From Gammaproteobacteria bacterium LSUCC0096 (lineage in GTDB: Bacteria > Pseudomonadota > Gammaproteobacteria > Pseudomonadales > Litorivicinaceae), in assembly GCA_008087055.1 (NCBI GenBank), contig VIEA01000001.1, forward strand, positions 1,025,741-1,089,740: 64,000 nucleotides of DNA, given 5' to 3'. The notes beneath the pieces were generated by a model. That model saw nothing but the letters and a program-made list of their open reading frames with translations, did not search any database and was not told the DNA's origin. The first letter of the stretch is position 1. The number at the start of each line of letters is the position of its first letter. The position numbers and the translations under genes are program-made. This document shows positions 1 through 9,032 of the stretch, in pieces.

Positions 1-477
1 AGGCTCACCACCATCAACCGCTGCCGTCGCAACATTGGCCAACCTCTGAAATTGCTCAATGAACGCTGGACGACAATCCGGATACCCTGAGTAATCAACA
101 GCATTAGCGCCAATAAAAAGATGGGTGGCACCAATCACTTCGCCGTATCCCAAAGCGATCGAGAGGAAGACCGTATTACGTGCCGGGACATAAGTCACAG
201 GGATGCCACTGTCAGCAACCCCACCGACAGGAACATCGATTTCGTCACTTGTTAGAGCTGACCCACCAATCGACCCGAGATCGAGACGAATCACCTTGTG
301 CGGATGATCACCGAGAGCCGCCGCCACTCGATGCGCAGCTTGAAGCTCTGAATTATGTTTCTGGCCGTAATCAAACCCAATCGTATAACAATCAAATCCA
401 CGTGCTTTCGCCATCGCAAGTACAGTCGCAGAATCCAGACCACCGGATAGGAGAACAACTGCCTTTGGTTTACTCAT
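1..477 (-). CDS. queC: 7-cyano-7-deazaguanine synthase QueC (C-terminus cut by window edge)
   Basis: Converts 7-carboxy-7-deazaguanine to preQ0 with ATP and ammonia, in the cytosolic queuosine precursor pathway. Read on the minus strand from the ATG at 477, the protein begins [20 protein letters not shown]; the SGGLDS PP-loop at residues 11-16 binds ATP, and a later [15 protein letters not shown] segment is typical of QueC. The reading frame is open to base 1, giving 159 codons against a usual length of about 230, so roughly the last 70 residues, including the expected zinc-binding cysteines, lie outside. The start overlaps the queE stop by four bases (ATGA), so the two are probably translated together; QueE makes QueC's substrate. 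Confidence 0.95.
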   Translation of the reverse strand, partial: MSKPKAVVLLSGGLDSATVLAMAKARGFDCYTIGFDYGQKHNSELQAAHRVAAALGDHPHKVIRLDLGSIGGSALTSDEIDVPVGGVADSGIPVTYVPARNTVFLSIALGYGEVIGATHLFIGANAVDYSGYPDCRPAFIEQFQRLANVATAAVDGGEP

Positions 478-1127
478 CGACCACTCTCCTCTCCCCAAAT
501 TTGTTTATGCAACTGCAACTGCATCCGATAGGGATGTTTCGATGACAGAATTAATGAGGCCAATTGCGCCAAATCGATCTCGCCATAGGATGGAGAAACC
601 CAAACCACACTAGCGTTGAAGACTGATGGATACTCATCACAGAATAGTTCGAACCATCGAAAATCGTCTTCACTGGTCACAACGACTTTGATTTGATCCT
701 TAGATTTGATCAGATCAAGATTCGACACAAGATTCTTTGACGACTCTCCAGATCCTGGCGTTTTCAAGTCGAGTACGACCGAGACACGCTCATCTACACC
801 GTTGATATCCATAGCCCCTGATGTTTCGAGGGATACTTCAAAACCGGAATCACAGAGAGATTTCAACAAAGGCCAACAATTCGGCTGTGCAAGTGGTTCG
901 CCACCAGTCACACACACTCGCGTCACGCCGGCGTCACGAGCCTCAGAGACGAGGCTGGTAATGGATCGCTGGACCCCACCCTGAAATGCGTACTCGCTAT
1001 CGCAGTAGACACAGCGTAAAGGACAGCCTGTGAGGCGAATAAAAGTGGTCGGCAGACCTGATGTGAGAGCCTCACCTTGGAGGCTCGTAAAAACCTCCGT
1101 GATACGGAGGCTCAACGATTCACTCAT
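474..1127 (-). CDS. queE: 7-carboxy-7-deazaguanine synthase QueE (radical SAM)
   Basis: Radical-SAM enzyme that contracts 6-carboxytetrahydropterin to 7-carboxy-7-deazaguanine in queuosine synthesis. About 217 aa. The cluster-binding motif C35-x3-C39-x2-C42 ([11 protein letters not shown]) and the GGEPLAQPN segment are visible. I start at the ATG at 1127 ([13 protein letters not shown]): the longer open frame reaching 1226 would overlap cpoB by about 90 bases and adds an unconserved basic stretch. It lies 7 bases after cpoB and overlaps queC by 4. Its codons 6-13 form a GC-rich hairpin followed by five U residues in the mRNA (see the terminator entry), which may limit read-through from the tol-pal genes. 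Confidence 0.95.
   Translation of the reverse strand: MSESLSLRITEVFTSLQGEALTSGLPTTFIRLTGCPLRCVYCDSEYAFQGGVQRSITSLVSEARDAGVTRVCVTGGEPLAQPNCWPLLKSLCDSGFEVSLETSGAMDINGVDERVSVVLDLKTPGSGESSKNLVSNLDLIKSKDQIKVVVTSEDDFRWFELFCDEYPSVFNASVVWVSPSYGEIDLAQLASLILSSKHPYRMQLQLHKQIWGEESGR
1089..1110 (-). terminator. Intrinsic-terminator-like hairpin inside the first codons of queE
   Basis: On the minus strand CCTCCGT (1110-1104), loop ATC, ACGGAGG (1100-1094), then TTTTT (1093-1089). The 7-bp perfect GC-rich stem, extendable by a G-U and an A-U pair, followed directly by a U5 run has the form of a Rho-independent terminator. It begins 17 bases after the first base of the queE start codon. An initiating ribosome would cover part of it, so it could act as a translation-sensitive attenuator between tol-pal-cpoB and queEC. 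The structure is seen directly; the function is inferred. Confidence 0.5.
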
Positions 1128-1134
1128 GGTGACC

Positions 1135-1884
1135 TCAGTTGGTCTTTTCGAGCTCGCGGGAGGCAAGCCCCGCTTCGACGCTCTCAGGCGCTTGAGTGAT
1201 GACTTCCTGAAGGATCTTTCGGCCATTCATCACATCTTGGTTTTTGATTAGCAGCTTTCCGAGCTTCACCTTCACCTGAAGAATACGACGGTAGTCAGGA
1301 GCAACCAGCGTCAAACTCTTAAATGCCTCGATTGCCTCTTCGTCACGACCCAGCACATCAAATACTTGGCCCCGCCAAAACCGTGCGTCAAGAATCAATT
1401 CGCTATCAGGGTATGCTTCAATGAAAGATTCCATCGCAACAAGAGCGTCTTCAAATTTGCGCTCTCGAATCAACTGAAATGCTTCGTTGTATACATCCTG
1501 ATCAGAAGCACTTGGTGATGCCGAAGCCTGAGCGGCCGTCTCACCAAGCTCATCACCTACAGCACTATCCGTTGGCGCAACTGAAGATCCTTGGGATGGT
1601 GCTGTTGCGACAGCATCCCTCTGAATCCGAACCAACTCACCAAGCCGTTGATCGAGATCGAGATAACGCGTTTTCTGATCAGTAGACATTTGCCCAAGCT
1701 GATATGACAGCTCTTCCATTAACCCACGTAATGCCTGGGTCTCTTGGCGCAACTGTTCAATTTGAAGCAAAAGCTCACCCTGCGACTGTCTTAAAGACTC
1801 CGCATTGATAGGTTCCGCAGCGTGTGAAAACAAAGACGCCGCGGTCATCACAACGGCGGCGCCTGTAGTCTGAACTAACCGCAT
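1135..1884 (-). CDS. cpoB: Tol-Pal accessory periplasmic protein CpoB (YbgF)
   Basis: Periplasmic coordinator of peptidoglycan synthesis and outer-membrane constriction; in E. coli it works with TolA and PBP1B. 249 aa. The N-terminus has a Sec signal peptide ending near SHAAEP (residues 20-25). A coiled-coil trimerisation segment follows (about 30-90, rich in Q/E/L), then a low-complexity Ser/Ala linker (about 95-130) and a C-terminal tetratricopeptide-repeat domain (about 130-249; YNEAFQLIRERKFEDALVA and similar repeats). This domain order is that of the family. The ATG lies three bases after the pal stop, completing the order tolQRAB-pal-cpoB. Confidence 0.94.
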   Translation of the reverse strand: MRLVQTTGAAVVMTAASLFSHAAEPINAESLRQSQGELLLQIEQLRQETQALRGLMEELSYQLGQMSTDQKTRYLDLDQRLGELVRIQRDAVATAPSQGSSVAPTDSAVGDELGETAAQASASPSASDQDVYNEAFQLIRERKFEDALVAMESFIEAYPDSELILDARFWRGQVFDVLGRDEEAIEAFKSLTLVAPDYRRILQVKVKLGKLLIKNQDVMNGRKILQEVITQAPESVEAGLASRELEKTN

Positions 1885-1887
1885 CGA

Positions 1888-2373
1888 TTACTGATAAATC
1901 AGCTCAACACGACGGTTACGGGACCAACCGTTATCATCACGAGACAGTGATAATGGACGCTCTTCACCGTAGCTTACTGTTTCGATTTGCGAGCGGTTCA
2001 CACCTTGGATAACAAGGTAACGCGCAACTGAGTTTGCACGACGCTCACCCAATGCTAAGTTGTACGCACGCGTTCCACGCTCATCCGCGTGACCTTCGAG
2101 ACGTACTTTTGACGTGCGATCTGCTGAAAGATACTTTGCATGAGCATCCAGGTCGTCAAGAGCTTCCTGCTTGAGATCTGATTTATCGAATTCGAAGAAG
2201 AACAGAGTGTCCGCGGCCATCGCTTCGCTTTTCAACTGCGCAACATTCGCTGCTGTCGCACCCGAAGTTGAGCTTGCACCACCAGCTTGCTCATTGACCT
2301 GACCCGCACAACCTGCAAGCACAGCTAAAACCGCTGCAATCCCTACAGCTTTTGCTTGCTTCAAAATATTCAT
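1888..2373 (-). CDS. pal: Peptidoglycan-associated outer-membrane lipoprotein Pal
   Basis: Outer-membrane lipoprotein that binds peptidoglycan and the TolB/TolA machine. 161 aa. It has a lipoprotein signal with lipobox LAGC and lipidated Cys22. A Ser/Ala/Gly-rich tether (about 23-55) leads to an OmpA-like domain with FFFEFDKSDL, the GHADERGTRAYN loop and NLALGERRANSVARYL, the meso-diaminopimelate-binding fold. An AGGGG ribosome site lies about 6 bases before the ATG. The 41 bases separating it from tolB are the only appreciable gap in the tol-pal run, and a terminator-like hairpin lies just upstream at the tolB stop, so pal may have its own promoter; I do not see a convincing -35. Confidence 0.96.
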   Translation of the reverse strand: MNILKQAKAVGIAAVLAVLAGCAGQVNEQAGGASSTSGATAANVAQLKSEAMAADTLFFFEFDKSDLKQEALDDLDAHAKYLSADRTSKVRLEGHADERGTRAYNLALGERRANSVARYLVIQGVNRSQIETVSYGEERPLSLSRDDNGWSRNRRVELIYQ

Positions 2374-2414
2374 TCCGTCACCCCTATTAGACTAAGATGG
2401 AAATTTGTCTTGTT

Positions 2415-3701
2415 TTAGTTAAAAAACGGGCTCCACGCAGGCTCCCGAACACTTTCACTAATGGAAGGTAACCGAACTCGCACCCTTCCGTCCATTGAAA
2501 CAAGGCCTAACAGCCCTTTTTCTTCATCTGAGGTTGCATAAATTAGCATAGTTCCATTCGGAGCGACACTCGGAGATTCATCTAAATCGGTCTCTGTCAG
2601 AATTCTGAGCTCCCGGGTTTTGAGATTCATCCGAGCGATATGGAAACGCTCATTCGTACGGTGGACAAAAACGATACTTTCACCATCCGGCGTAAACGCA
2701 CCATTTGAATTGTAGTCGCCATCAAAAGTCACACGTTTAGTCGTTTTGTCAGCAACATTTAACATATACAACTGAGGTTTTCCGCCACGGCTCGAGGTAA
2801 ATAGAATCGAACGACCGTCAGGTGACCACGACGCCTCGGTGTCAATCGCAAAATGGTTCGTCATGCGTTCAAGCTCACCAGTCCTCAAATTCGCGATGTA
2901 GATTTCTGGATTCCCATCACGTGACAACGTTAAAACAAGCTTACGACCATCGGGACTAAACGATGGCGCACTGTTGAGGCCTTTAAAATCAGTGACCTTT
3001 TGAACCTCGCCCGTTGCTAAGGTTTGTACATAGATACCGGGACGCTTGCCACGGAAACTCATATAGGCGACACGCGAACCATCGGGAGACCATGCGGGAG
3101 ACAGAATTGGTTCAGATGACTGAAAAATAGTTCGAGGGCGACCGCCATCAGCGTCCGACAGAATCAACTTAAAGGTTTGATCTTTTTCAGATCGACGCTC
3201 AGCAGACACATATAAAAGTCGCGTTGAGAAAATACCTTTAATTCCAGTCAAGGCCTCATAAATTCGATCTGAAATATAGTGTCCAATATCACGCAATGAT
3301 TCTTGAGACCCTGGAATACGCTCGGCAAACAAAACACGCTCACCAAACACATCGTGAAGGCCATAACGGACAAGCAAACCTTGTGCATCACGCTCGATCG
3401 AACCGACAACCGTGTATTCAGAGTCGATTGCTCGCCAATCGCGATAGAAAATCTGATCCTCAGGTCCTGGGAGCGAAAGCATGGTATCTCGGCTCACACG
3501 AATAAACTGGCCGCTTCGCTCAAGATTCGATTCGATTAACCGTGCAAGGTCAACATCGAACGCACCGGAGCTTTTTACCCGAAATGGCACAACAGCGATT
3601 TTGATCGGATTCTCGACACCGCGGGTGATCTCGATCACGAGCTCTGCTCTCGCAGGCATTGCCACCACAAAAGCCATCGCGAGCCAAATAAGTAAACGCA
3701 T
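2415..3701 (-). CDS. tolB: Tol-Pal system beta-propeller protein TolB
   Basis: Periplasmic protein that bridges Pal and TolA during cell-envelope constriction. 428 aa, the usual length. It has a cleavable signal peptide (about 1-19, ending PARAEL) and an N-terminal alpha/beta domain (about 22-160). A six-bladed propeller follows, with repeated WSPDGSR/FSPDGRK/WSPDGRS/FTPDGES motifs from about residue 200. The start codon shares a base with the tolA stop. The last codons (Pro-Phe-Phe-Asn) are encoded by the foot and U-run of a terminator-like hairpin. Confidence 0.97.
   Translation of the reverse strand: MRLLIWLAMAFVVAMPARAELVIEITRGVENPIKIAVVPFRVKSSGAFDVDLARLIESNLERSGQFIRVSRDTMLSLPGPEDQIFYRDWRAIDSEYTVVGSIERDAQGLLVRYGLHDVFGERVLFAERIPGSQESLRDIGHYISDRIYEALTGIKGIFSTRLLYVSAERRSEKDQTFKLILSDADGGRPRTIFQSSEPILSPAWSPDGSRVAYMSFRGKRPGIYVQTLATGEVQKVTDFKGLNSAPSFSPDGRKLVLTLSRDGNPEIYIANLRTGELERMTNHFAIDTEASWSPDGRSILFTSSRGGKPQLYMLNVADKTTKRVTFDGDYNSNGAFTPDGESIVFVHRTNERFHIARMNLKTRELRILTETDLDESPSVAPNGTMLIYATSDEEKGLLGLVSMDGRVRVRLPSISESVREPAWSPFFN
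2421..2447 (-). terminator. Terminator-like hairpin overlapping the tolB 3' end
   Basis: Minus-strand reading: CGGG-AG-CC, loop TGCGT, GG-AG-CCCG, then TTTTTT (2426-2421). The outer 4-bp and inner 2-bp GC stems are separated by an AG/AG internal loop and end in U6. The U-run encodes the two C-terminal phenylalanines of TolB. It sits between tolB and pal and may set a pal-specific transcript level. The imperfect stem makes it weaker than the hairpin at 41,534. Confidence 0.45.
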
Positions 3702-4624
3702 TAATCCTCCGGTCTAAACTTCACGGTCAGTGATCTAAATTTTTCTTCAAATGTCGCAGCATCAAACTGCTTCACTTCATCAAATGGTGCGGCTCTTTGC
3801 ACCGCAGTCAAGGCCGACCGGTCAAACAATACATCACCACTGGTCTTAACGACACGAACATCCACTAGTTCTCCATTAGATGCCAAGGACATCCGGAGAT
3901 ACACCTCGAGCCCACCCTTGAACGCAACAGGCCGTCTCCAGGCTCGCGTAATGCGAGTTGTCATTGCATCAAGCACATTAGCGGCAGCTTTTTCAGACGC
4001 CAAAGCATTTAAAACAGCAAGCTCCGCCTCTTCTTTTTTCTTCAGTTCTTCAAGTGCTCTCGCTTCAGCTTCAGCCTGCTTAAAGGCTTCTTCCAATGCT
4101 TTTTCTTTTTCCTGTCGCTCAGCCTCGAGAGCCGCTTGCTTTTCGATCACTTCAGCTTTCGCCTCGGATTCGGCTTTGGCTTCTGCTTCGGCTTTCTTAT
4201 CTGCCTCGGCCTTCGCTTCAGCCATCGCTTGCTTCTTAGCGTCTTCAGCCTTTTTCAAATTAGCTTGACGTTTTGCCTCAGCTTTCTTTTTGGCCTCTTC
4301 CTGCTTCTTCTTTTCTTCAGCCTTTTTCTTCGCCTCTTCTCGCTTCTTTTGCTCTTCAGCTTTCTTCTTGGCTTCTTCCTGACGCTTTTTCTCTTCAGCT
4401 TCACGCTTTTTACGATCAGCTTCTGCTTTTTGCTGTTTCGCTCGCGCCTCAGCAGCTGCCGACGGTGCAAATGTCAGCTCTGTCGCCTGAATGATGACCA
4501 CAGGTGGTGGCGTAATTGTTTTTGCCTCAGGAGAGACCGCGATAAAAAAAGTCGACAGCAAAATGATATGCAGGCCGATGGCGAGCATTAAGGGACGAAC
4601 AAGATTCTCGCCCCGACGATCCAT
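3701..4624 (-). CDS. tolA: Cell-envelope integrity protein TolA
   Basis: Inner-membrane-anchored energy transducer of the Tol-Pal system, connecting the TolQR motor to TolB and Pal. 307 aa. A short cytoplasmic N-terminus is followed by one membrane helix (about 12-31) and a long Lys/Ala/Glu-rich helical domain II (about 60-215, dominated by KKKAEEKKKQEEAKKKAEA-type repeats). The globular C-terminal domain (about 220-307) contains ALTAVQRAAPF. It is shorter than the E. coli protein (421 aa) because domain II is shorter. TAATG overlap at the tolR side. Long open frames on the opposite strand here are artefacts of the biased AAG/GAA codon use. Confidence 0.95.
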   Translation of the reverse strand: MDRRGENLVRPLMLAIGLHIILLSTFFIAVSPEAKTITPPPVVIIQATELTFAPSAAAEARAKQQKAEADRKKREAEEKKRQEEAKKKAEEQKKREEAKKKAEEKKKQEEAKKKAEAKRQANLKKAEDAKKQAMAEAKAEADKKAEAEAKAESEAKAEVIEKQAALEAERQEKEKALEEAFKQAEAEARALEELKKKEEAELAVLNALASEKAAANVLDAMTTRITRAWRRPVAFKGGLEVYLRMSLASNGELVDVRVVKTSGDVLFDRSALTAVQRAAPFDEVKQFDAATFEEKFRSLTVKFRPED

Positions 4625-5055
4625 TAAGGCGTCTCCGCTACGAGACCAATTGAGGTCACGCCGACACCTTGCAGTGCGGCCATCACCTCCATGACGCGAC
4701 CGTAATCAAGCCCTTGGTCACCACGAAGCTGCACAGGAGTGCCTGGCTTCGCCGCCAAAACCTTCATCACTCGATCTTTGATGGTTCCCAACGTGACTGG
4801 AGTCTCACCATTACCGCCAATATTGATGAACAACTCACCTTTCCCATTCATTGAAACGACCAAGGGCTCTTCATCCGTTTCAACCGGTAACGGCTCTGTT
4901 GATGCCTCTGGCAACTCGATAGGTACACCGGGTGTCAGCATTGGTGCTGTCACCATAAAAATCACCAGTAACACCAACATGACATCAATATAGGGGACGA
5001 CGTTAATCTCTGAGACTAAGCGCTTCCGATTCCGTCGCGACACACGCGCCATCAT
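4624..5055 (-). CDS. tolR: Tol-Pal motor subunit TolR
   Basis: ExbD/TolR-family inner-membrane protein; with TolQ it converts proton motive force into TolA movement. 143 aa. A basic cytoplasmic N-terminus (RRNRKRL) precedes one membrane helix (about 19-38). The helix contains the conserved proton-path aspartate D24 in VVPYIDVMLVLLVIFMV. A periplasmic domain of about 100 residues follows. The start overlaps the tolQ stop by four bases; a second ATG directly follows the first, so the start could be 3 bases later. Confidence 0.96.
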   Translation of the reverse strand: MMARVSRRNRKRLVSEINVVPYIDVMLVLLVIFMVTAPMLTPGVPIELPEASTEPLPVETDEEPLVVSMNGKGELFINIGGNGETPVTLGTIKDRVMKVLAAKPGTPVQLRGDQGLDYGRVMEVMAALQGVGVTSIGLVAETP

Positions 5056-5732
5056 TCACCCCGCTGATGGACGCGACGATGCAAAATCGCAGCGAACTCG
5101 TCAGAAAAATTCTCATAAGCCATCGAAAGACTGTCGACCTTTGCATTGAAACGGTTATAGGCAATAACAGCAGGAATCGCAGCAAACAGACCAATGGCTG
5201 TCGCAACCAAGGCCTCAGAAATACCTGGTGCAACAGTTGCAAGCGTCGCCTGCTTGACAGCAGCCAGTCCACGGAAGGAATTCATAATCCCCCAGACTGT
5301 CCCAAAGAGACCGATATAGGGACTGATCGATCCGACCGTAGCTAGAAATGGAAGATGTGCTTCGAGGCGCTCTTCTTCTTTAGCGCGCGCGACACGCATG
5401 GCGCGGTGGACACCTTCCATGACTGCATCAGGGTCAGACTTCACATCTTGACGCAGACGTGTGAACTCCTGAAATCCTGCTTTAAATACAGCTTCAAGCC
5501 CAATTAAATTCGGAGAATTTGCAACCTGCTTATACAGACTGACCAATTCAGCCCCGCTCCAAAAGGTATCTTCAAACAAGCGCGCGTGCTTTTGTGCCCG
5601 GGATAACACACGAGTCCTTTGAAAAATGACAACCCAAGAAAAGATTGATGCAAGCATAAGCGTCGCCATCACCAGTTGAACAACAGGGCCGGCTTGCAGC
5701 ACAAGGCTTAGAATAGAAAGTTCTTCAGACAT
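5052..5732 (-). CDS. tolQ: Tol-Pal motor subunit TolQ
   Basis: MotA/TolQ/ExbB-family proton-channel subunit in the inner membrane. 226 aa with three membrane segments: near the N-terminus (about 15-38), about 135-160 (LATVGSISPYIGLFGTVWGI) and about 170-195 (GISEALVATAIGLFAAIPAV). The long cytoplasmic loop between the first two is typical. It overlaps ybgC by 8 bases and tolR by 4, so the Tol motor genes look translationally coupled. Confidence 0.97.
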   Translation of the reverse strand: MSEELSILSLVLQAGPVVQLVMATLMLASIFSWVVIFQRTRVLSRAQKHARLFEDTFWSGAELVSLYKQVANSPNLIGLEAVFKAGFQEFTRLRQDVKSDPDAVMEGVHRAMRVARAKEEERLEAHLPFLATVGSISPYIGLFGTVWGIMNSFRGLAAVKQATLATVAPGISEALVATAIGLFAAIPAVIAYNRFNAKVDSLSMAYENFSDEFAAILHRRVHQRGE

Positions 5733-6144
5733 CAGTGTTTCCAGCAGTCATGTGTAATGTTTTGAGTAATGTATCAGGTAGAGCCCGAGGTTTGAGAGTA
5801 TCCATACTGACGGCGACAACTTCCACCTCTGCGTTCACAAGATTCGTCCCGTCACTGTCTCGATTCGCTGATTGCGAGAACATAACACGGGTCGGACGAA
5901 CCGATTTCACCGCACAGGAGATCGAGAGCACATCATCAAGTCTCGCCGGCGATTGATAGTCGACAGACACACGTCGAACCACAAAAATCAGATTATTATC
6001 GATTGTCACCGACTGCTCGATCCCGATGCTTCGCAAAAAATCAGTCCGAGCGCGCTCGAAGAATTTCAAATAGTTTGCGTAGAAAACGATGCCACCCGCA
6101 TCAGTGTCTTCAATATACACACGCACAGGAATCTCAAAACTCAT
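5725..6144 (-). CDS. ybgC: Tol-Pal-associated acyl-CoA thioesterase YbgC
   Basis: Hot-dog-fold thioesterase acting on acyl-CoA or acyl-ACP, linked to phospholipid metabolism and conserved at the head of tol-pal loci. About 139 aa. The family motif EDTDAGGIVFYANYLKFFER near the N-terminus contains the catalytic aspartate region. I use the ATG at 6144 rather than the GTG three bases earlier because the AGGAG site is then 5 rather than 2 bases away. The start overlaps the ruvB stop. Confidence 0.93.
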   Translation of the reverse strand: MSFEIPVRVYIEDTDAGGIVFYANYLKFFERARTDFLRSIGIEQSVTIDNNLIFVVRRVSVDYQSPARLDDVLSISCAVKSVRPTRVMFSQSANRDSDGTNLVNAEVEVVAVSMDTLKPRALPDTLLKTLHMTAGNTDV

Positions 6145-7163
6145 CACGACTCCTGAAACAAATCGTCAGCACCGCCATTGAGCCCCACAACCTGATAACC
6201 AGCCTGCGTCAACGTTCTCCCACGAGGCGTTCGATGGAGATAGCCTTGCTGAATCAAATACGGCTCTATTACTTCTTCAAGCGTACCGCGCTCTTCACCA
6301 AGGGAAGTCGCTAAGGACTCAATCCCCACGGGACCTCCATTAAAATGATTCGCGAGTACCGATAAGAGTTTGCGGTCCATTTGATCAAAGCCACGTGCAT
6401 CCACATGCAACAGATTCAATGCACCGTCAGACACCTGTTGAGTAATAACACCATCAGCGCGGACTTCTGCGAAATCTCGGACGCGACGCAACAGTCGATT
6501 CGCAATCCGGGGCGTACCACGCGAACGCTTCGCGATCTCAGAAGCCCCTTCTGATTCACACTCGATACCCATTAGACCCGCAGAACGCGTCACAATCTTG
6601 GCTAAATCAGCCTCTGAATAGAATTCAAGCCGCTGAACAATGCCGAAACGATCGCGCAATGGGCTCGTTAAAAGACCCGCTCGGGTTGTTGCGCCAACCA
6701 GCGTAAAAGGCGGTAGATCGAGTTTGATCGAGCGGGCAGCAGGCCCCTCTCCAATCATGATGTCGAGCTGATAGTCTTCCATTGCGGGATATAACACCTC
6801 TTCGACAGAAGCCGACAATCGATGAATTTCATCAATAAAGAGGACATCACCTTCTTCAAGGTTGGTCAGAATTGCAGCCAAATCGCCCGCGCGTTCAAGA
6901 ACTGGACCTGATGTTGATTTCAACGAGGCGCCCATTTCATGCGCAATGATGTTTGCCAATGTCGTTTTACCAAGACCCGGAGGACCGAAAATCAAGGTGT
7001 GATCAAGTGGCTCTGAGCGATTCCTTGCAGCATCCACAAACAACTGCATTTGATCACGAACTTTCGGTTGCCCTTCATATTCAGCCAACGTTTTCGGCCG
7101 CACCGCCCGCTCAATACGGACATCTTCGGGCATCGAATCGCCTTCGATAATCCGCTCGCTCAT
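6144..7163 (-). CDS. ruvB: Holliday junction branch-migration ATPase RuvB
   Basis: Hexameric AAA+ motor that drives branch migration of Holliday junctions loaded by RuvA. 339 aa. Walker A GPPGLGKT is at about 60-67, Walker [10 protein letters not shown] follows, sensor GATTRAG is at about 157-163, and the C-terminal winged-helix DNA-binding domain contains [13 protein letters not shown]. Four-base overlap with ruvA; order ruvC-ruvA-ruvB as in pseudomonads. Confidence 0.98.
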   Translation of the reverse strand: MSERIIEGDSMPEDVRIERAVRPKTLAEYEGQPKVRDQMQLFVDAARNRSEPLDHTLIFGPPGLGKTTLANIIAHEMGASLKSTSGPVLERAGDLAAILTNLEEGDVLFIDEIHRLSASVEEVLYPAMEDYQLDIMIGEGPAARSIKLDLPPFTLVGATTRAGLLTSPLRDRFGIVQRLEFYSEADLAKIVTRSAGLMGIECESEGASEIAKRSRGTPRIANRLLRRVRDFAEVRADGVITQQVSDGALNLLHVDARGFDQMDRKLLSVLANHFNGGPVGIESLATSLGEERGTLEEVIEPYLIQQGYLHRTPRGRTLTQAGYQVVGLNGGADDLFQES

Positions 7164-7744
7164 GGTGTTCGCAACATCTGTTTCAGACTCGACCGAATCA
7201 AACTCTCGGGAGTCGCCTCAGGATCTTTAGGTAATGCATTAATCGCCTTGCGCGCCTCAGCCTCTTTATACCCAAGCGCAATCAGACCAAGAACCGCTTC
7301 TTCAACAGGTGATGCCGCGTTACTCGATTGCGAACGCCCACTTGAGGTCATTCGACCTCGTAGTTCAACCACCAAACGCTCAGCAGTTTTCTTTCCAACA
7401 CCTGGGAGACGCGTCAATGTGGCCACATCGTCACGCTCAACGGCAGCAGCAAGCTCATCACCAGAAAGACCAGATAATACGCCAATCGCAAGCTTCGGCC
7501 CGACGCCTGATATTTTGATTAGAATCCGAAACGATTCCCGATCGTCATGGGTCAAAAAGCCATAGAGAAGTTGTGCGTCCTCGCGAACAACAAAATGTGT
7601 CAGCAAAGTCACCGTTTGACCAACAGCCGGCAATTCACACAATGTGCTGATTGGGCATTCGATCTCGTATCCAACACCACCGACGTCAACAAGCGCTGTC
7701 TGATGCTCAATTCCCAGTAACGTGCCTGTAATCCGGCCGATCAT
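7160..7744 (-). CDS. ruvA: Holliday junction DNA helicase subunit RuvA
   Basis: Tetrameric junction-binding protein that targets RuvB to Holliday junctions. 194 aa. It has an N-terminal OB fold ([13 protein letters not shown]), two helix-hairpin-helix motifs ([18 protein letters not shown] and [19 protein letters not shown]), an acidic linker and the C-terminal RuvB-binding domain ([15 protein letters not shown]). The chosen ATG at 7744 overlaps the ruvC TGA in ATGA; the open frame extends 24 bases further but that would lie inside ruvC. Confidence 0.97.
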   Translation of the reverse strand: MIGRITGTLLGIEHQTALVDVGGVGYEIECPISTLCELPAVGQTVTLLTHFVVREDAQLLYGFLTHDDRESFRILIKISGVGPKLAIGVLSGLSGDELAAAVERDDVATLTRLPGVGKKTAERLVVELRGRMTSSGRSQSSNAASPVEEAVLGLIALGYKEAEARKAINALPKDPEATPESLIRSSLKQMLRTP

Positions 7745-8289
7745 TTCGGACTCTCCTTTAAGCGCCAACGACTACCTGAGCGTGAACGCGATGACAAACG
7801 AAAACGAGCATCTGCTCCGACACCATCTTTACTGTACCCCGCACAGAGCGCAATACCGAGTGCGTCAGCGGCATCTTCACCTGGATTCTCAGACAAACTC
7901 AAAATCCGAATGACCATATTCTGCATTTGTGTTTTGGTCGCCTGACCCTGACCGCAAATTGCTTGTTTGACTGTTTTTGCAGCGAACTCTTTGACGGGTA
8001 TCGCCGCATTACCAGCTGATAACAGCGCGACGCCGCGCGCTTGGCCCAACTTCAATGCGGACTGAAAATTTTTGGCTAAAAACACTTCCTCAACTGCACA
8101 TTCAGTGGGCTCGAGTCTCTCGATCACTTCTAAAAGGCCTCGATACAAAATAAGTAACCGTTCAGACATATCGCCTGAGCCGAGACGTAAGATTCCAGAT
8201 TCCAGATAGGTCACGCGACTTCCCTCGACTTCGATCACGCCCCAACCAGTTTTAATGGAGCCAGGATCGATGCCGAGGATTCTACGCAT
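7741..8289 (-). CDS. ruvC: Crossover junction endodeoxyribonuclease RuvC
   Basis: Dimeric resolvase that cuts Holliday junctions after RuvAB branch migration. 182 aa. The RNase-H-like catalytic acids are recognisable: Asp8 in GIDPGSIKTGWG, Glu in AVEEVFL, and Asp residues in GEDAADALGIALC. It shares one base with yebC upstream (TAATG) and four with ruvA. The C-terminal tail is Arg/Ser-rich. Confidence 0.97.
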   Translation of the reverse strand: MRRILGIDPGSIKTGWGVIEVEGSRVTYLESGILRLGSGDMSERLLILYRGLLEVIERLEPTECAVEEVFLAKNFQSALKLGQARGVALLSAGNAAIPVKEFAAKTVKQAICGQGQATKTQMQNMVIRILSLSENPGEDAADALGIALCAGYSKDGVGADARFRLSSRSRSGSRWRLKESPK

Positions 8290-9032
8290 TAAGCGAGTAA
8301 CTCAAGTAACTCATCAGTGAAGTTGGCGTTGGTATAGACGTTTTGCACGTCATCTAAGTCTTCAAGCATGTCGATCAGCTTCATGACTTTCGGCGCACTG
8401 TCTTCATCCAACTCAGCGGTTGTTGATGGAACCAAAGCAACTTCAGCCGATAACACCTCAACGCCCGCGGCAACCAGTGCATCTTTGACTTCGACAACGT
8501 CATTTTGCGTCGTCGCAACATCGATCGACCCATCATCTTGGCTGATGACGTCTTCAGCGCCTGCCTCGAGTGCAGCCTCCATGACCACATCTTCATCCGC
8601 GCCGTCGATTAAAATCTGCCCGCGTTTTGTAAACAAATAGGCAACCGAACCGTCCGTTCCAAGGTTACCACCACACTTGCTGAACGCATGACGCACTTCA
8701 GCAACTGTCCGGTTTTTGTTATCTGTCATCACCTCAACCAAGACAGCAACGCCGCCTGGTCCATAGCCTTCGTAAACCAGCTCTTCAACGTTATCGTTAT
8801 CACCGCCGCCAGCGCCACGATCAATCGCACGCTGAATTGTGTCTTTCGTCATGTTTGCCGATAGCGCCTTATCGACCGCAGCACGTAAACGCGGGTTATC
8901 AGCAGGCTCGCCACCACCCATCTTAGCCGCGACCGTGATTTCACGGATCAGCTTAGTAAAAATCTTGCCACGCTTCGCGTCCTGCGCAGCCTTCTTGTGC
9001 TTAATGTTGGCCCATTTACTATGACCTGCCAT
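8289..9032 (-). CDS. yebC: YebC/TACO1-family protein
   Basis: Member of the YebC family; recent work ties family members to relieving ribosome stalling at proline-rich stretches, while older annotation called them transcriptional regulators. 247 aa, with the near-invariant N-terminus [43 protein letters not shown] in the first half and an acidic C-terminal region. It sits between aspS and ruvC with one-base overlaps on both sides. Confidence 0.96.
   Translation of the reverse strand: MAGHSKWANIKHKKAAQDAKRGKIFTKLIREITVAAKMGGGEPADNPRLRAAVDKALSANMTKDTIQRAIDRGAGGGDNDNVEELVYEGYGPGGVAVLVEVMTDNKNRTVAEVRHAFSKCGGNLGTDGSVAYLFTKRGQILIDGADEDVVMEAALEAGAEDVISQDDGSIDVATTQNDVVEVKDALVAAGVEVLSAEVALVPSTTAELDEDSAPKVMKLIDMLEDLDDVQNVYTNANFTDELLELLA

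Noticed and set aside
180..545. Plus-strand open frame opposite queC/queE
   Set aside because: Lies antisense to two clearly recognised genes and its translation has no recognisable features.
3918..4591. Long open frames on the plus strand opposite tolA (hydrophobic or Ser/Phe-rich translations)
   Set aside because: They are complements of the Lys/Ala/Glu-repeat codons of tolA; no ribosome sites, family motifs or promoter.
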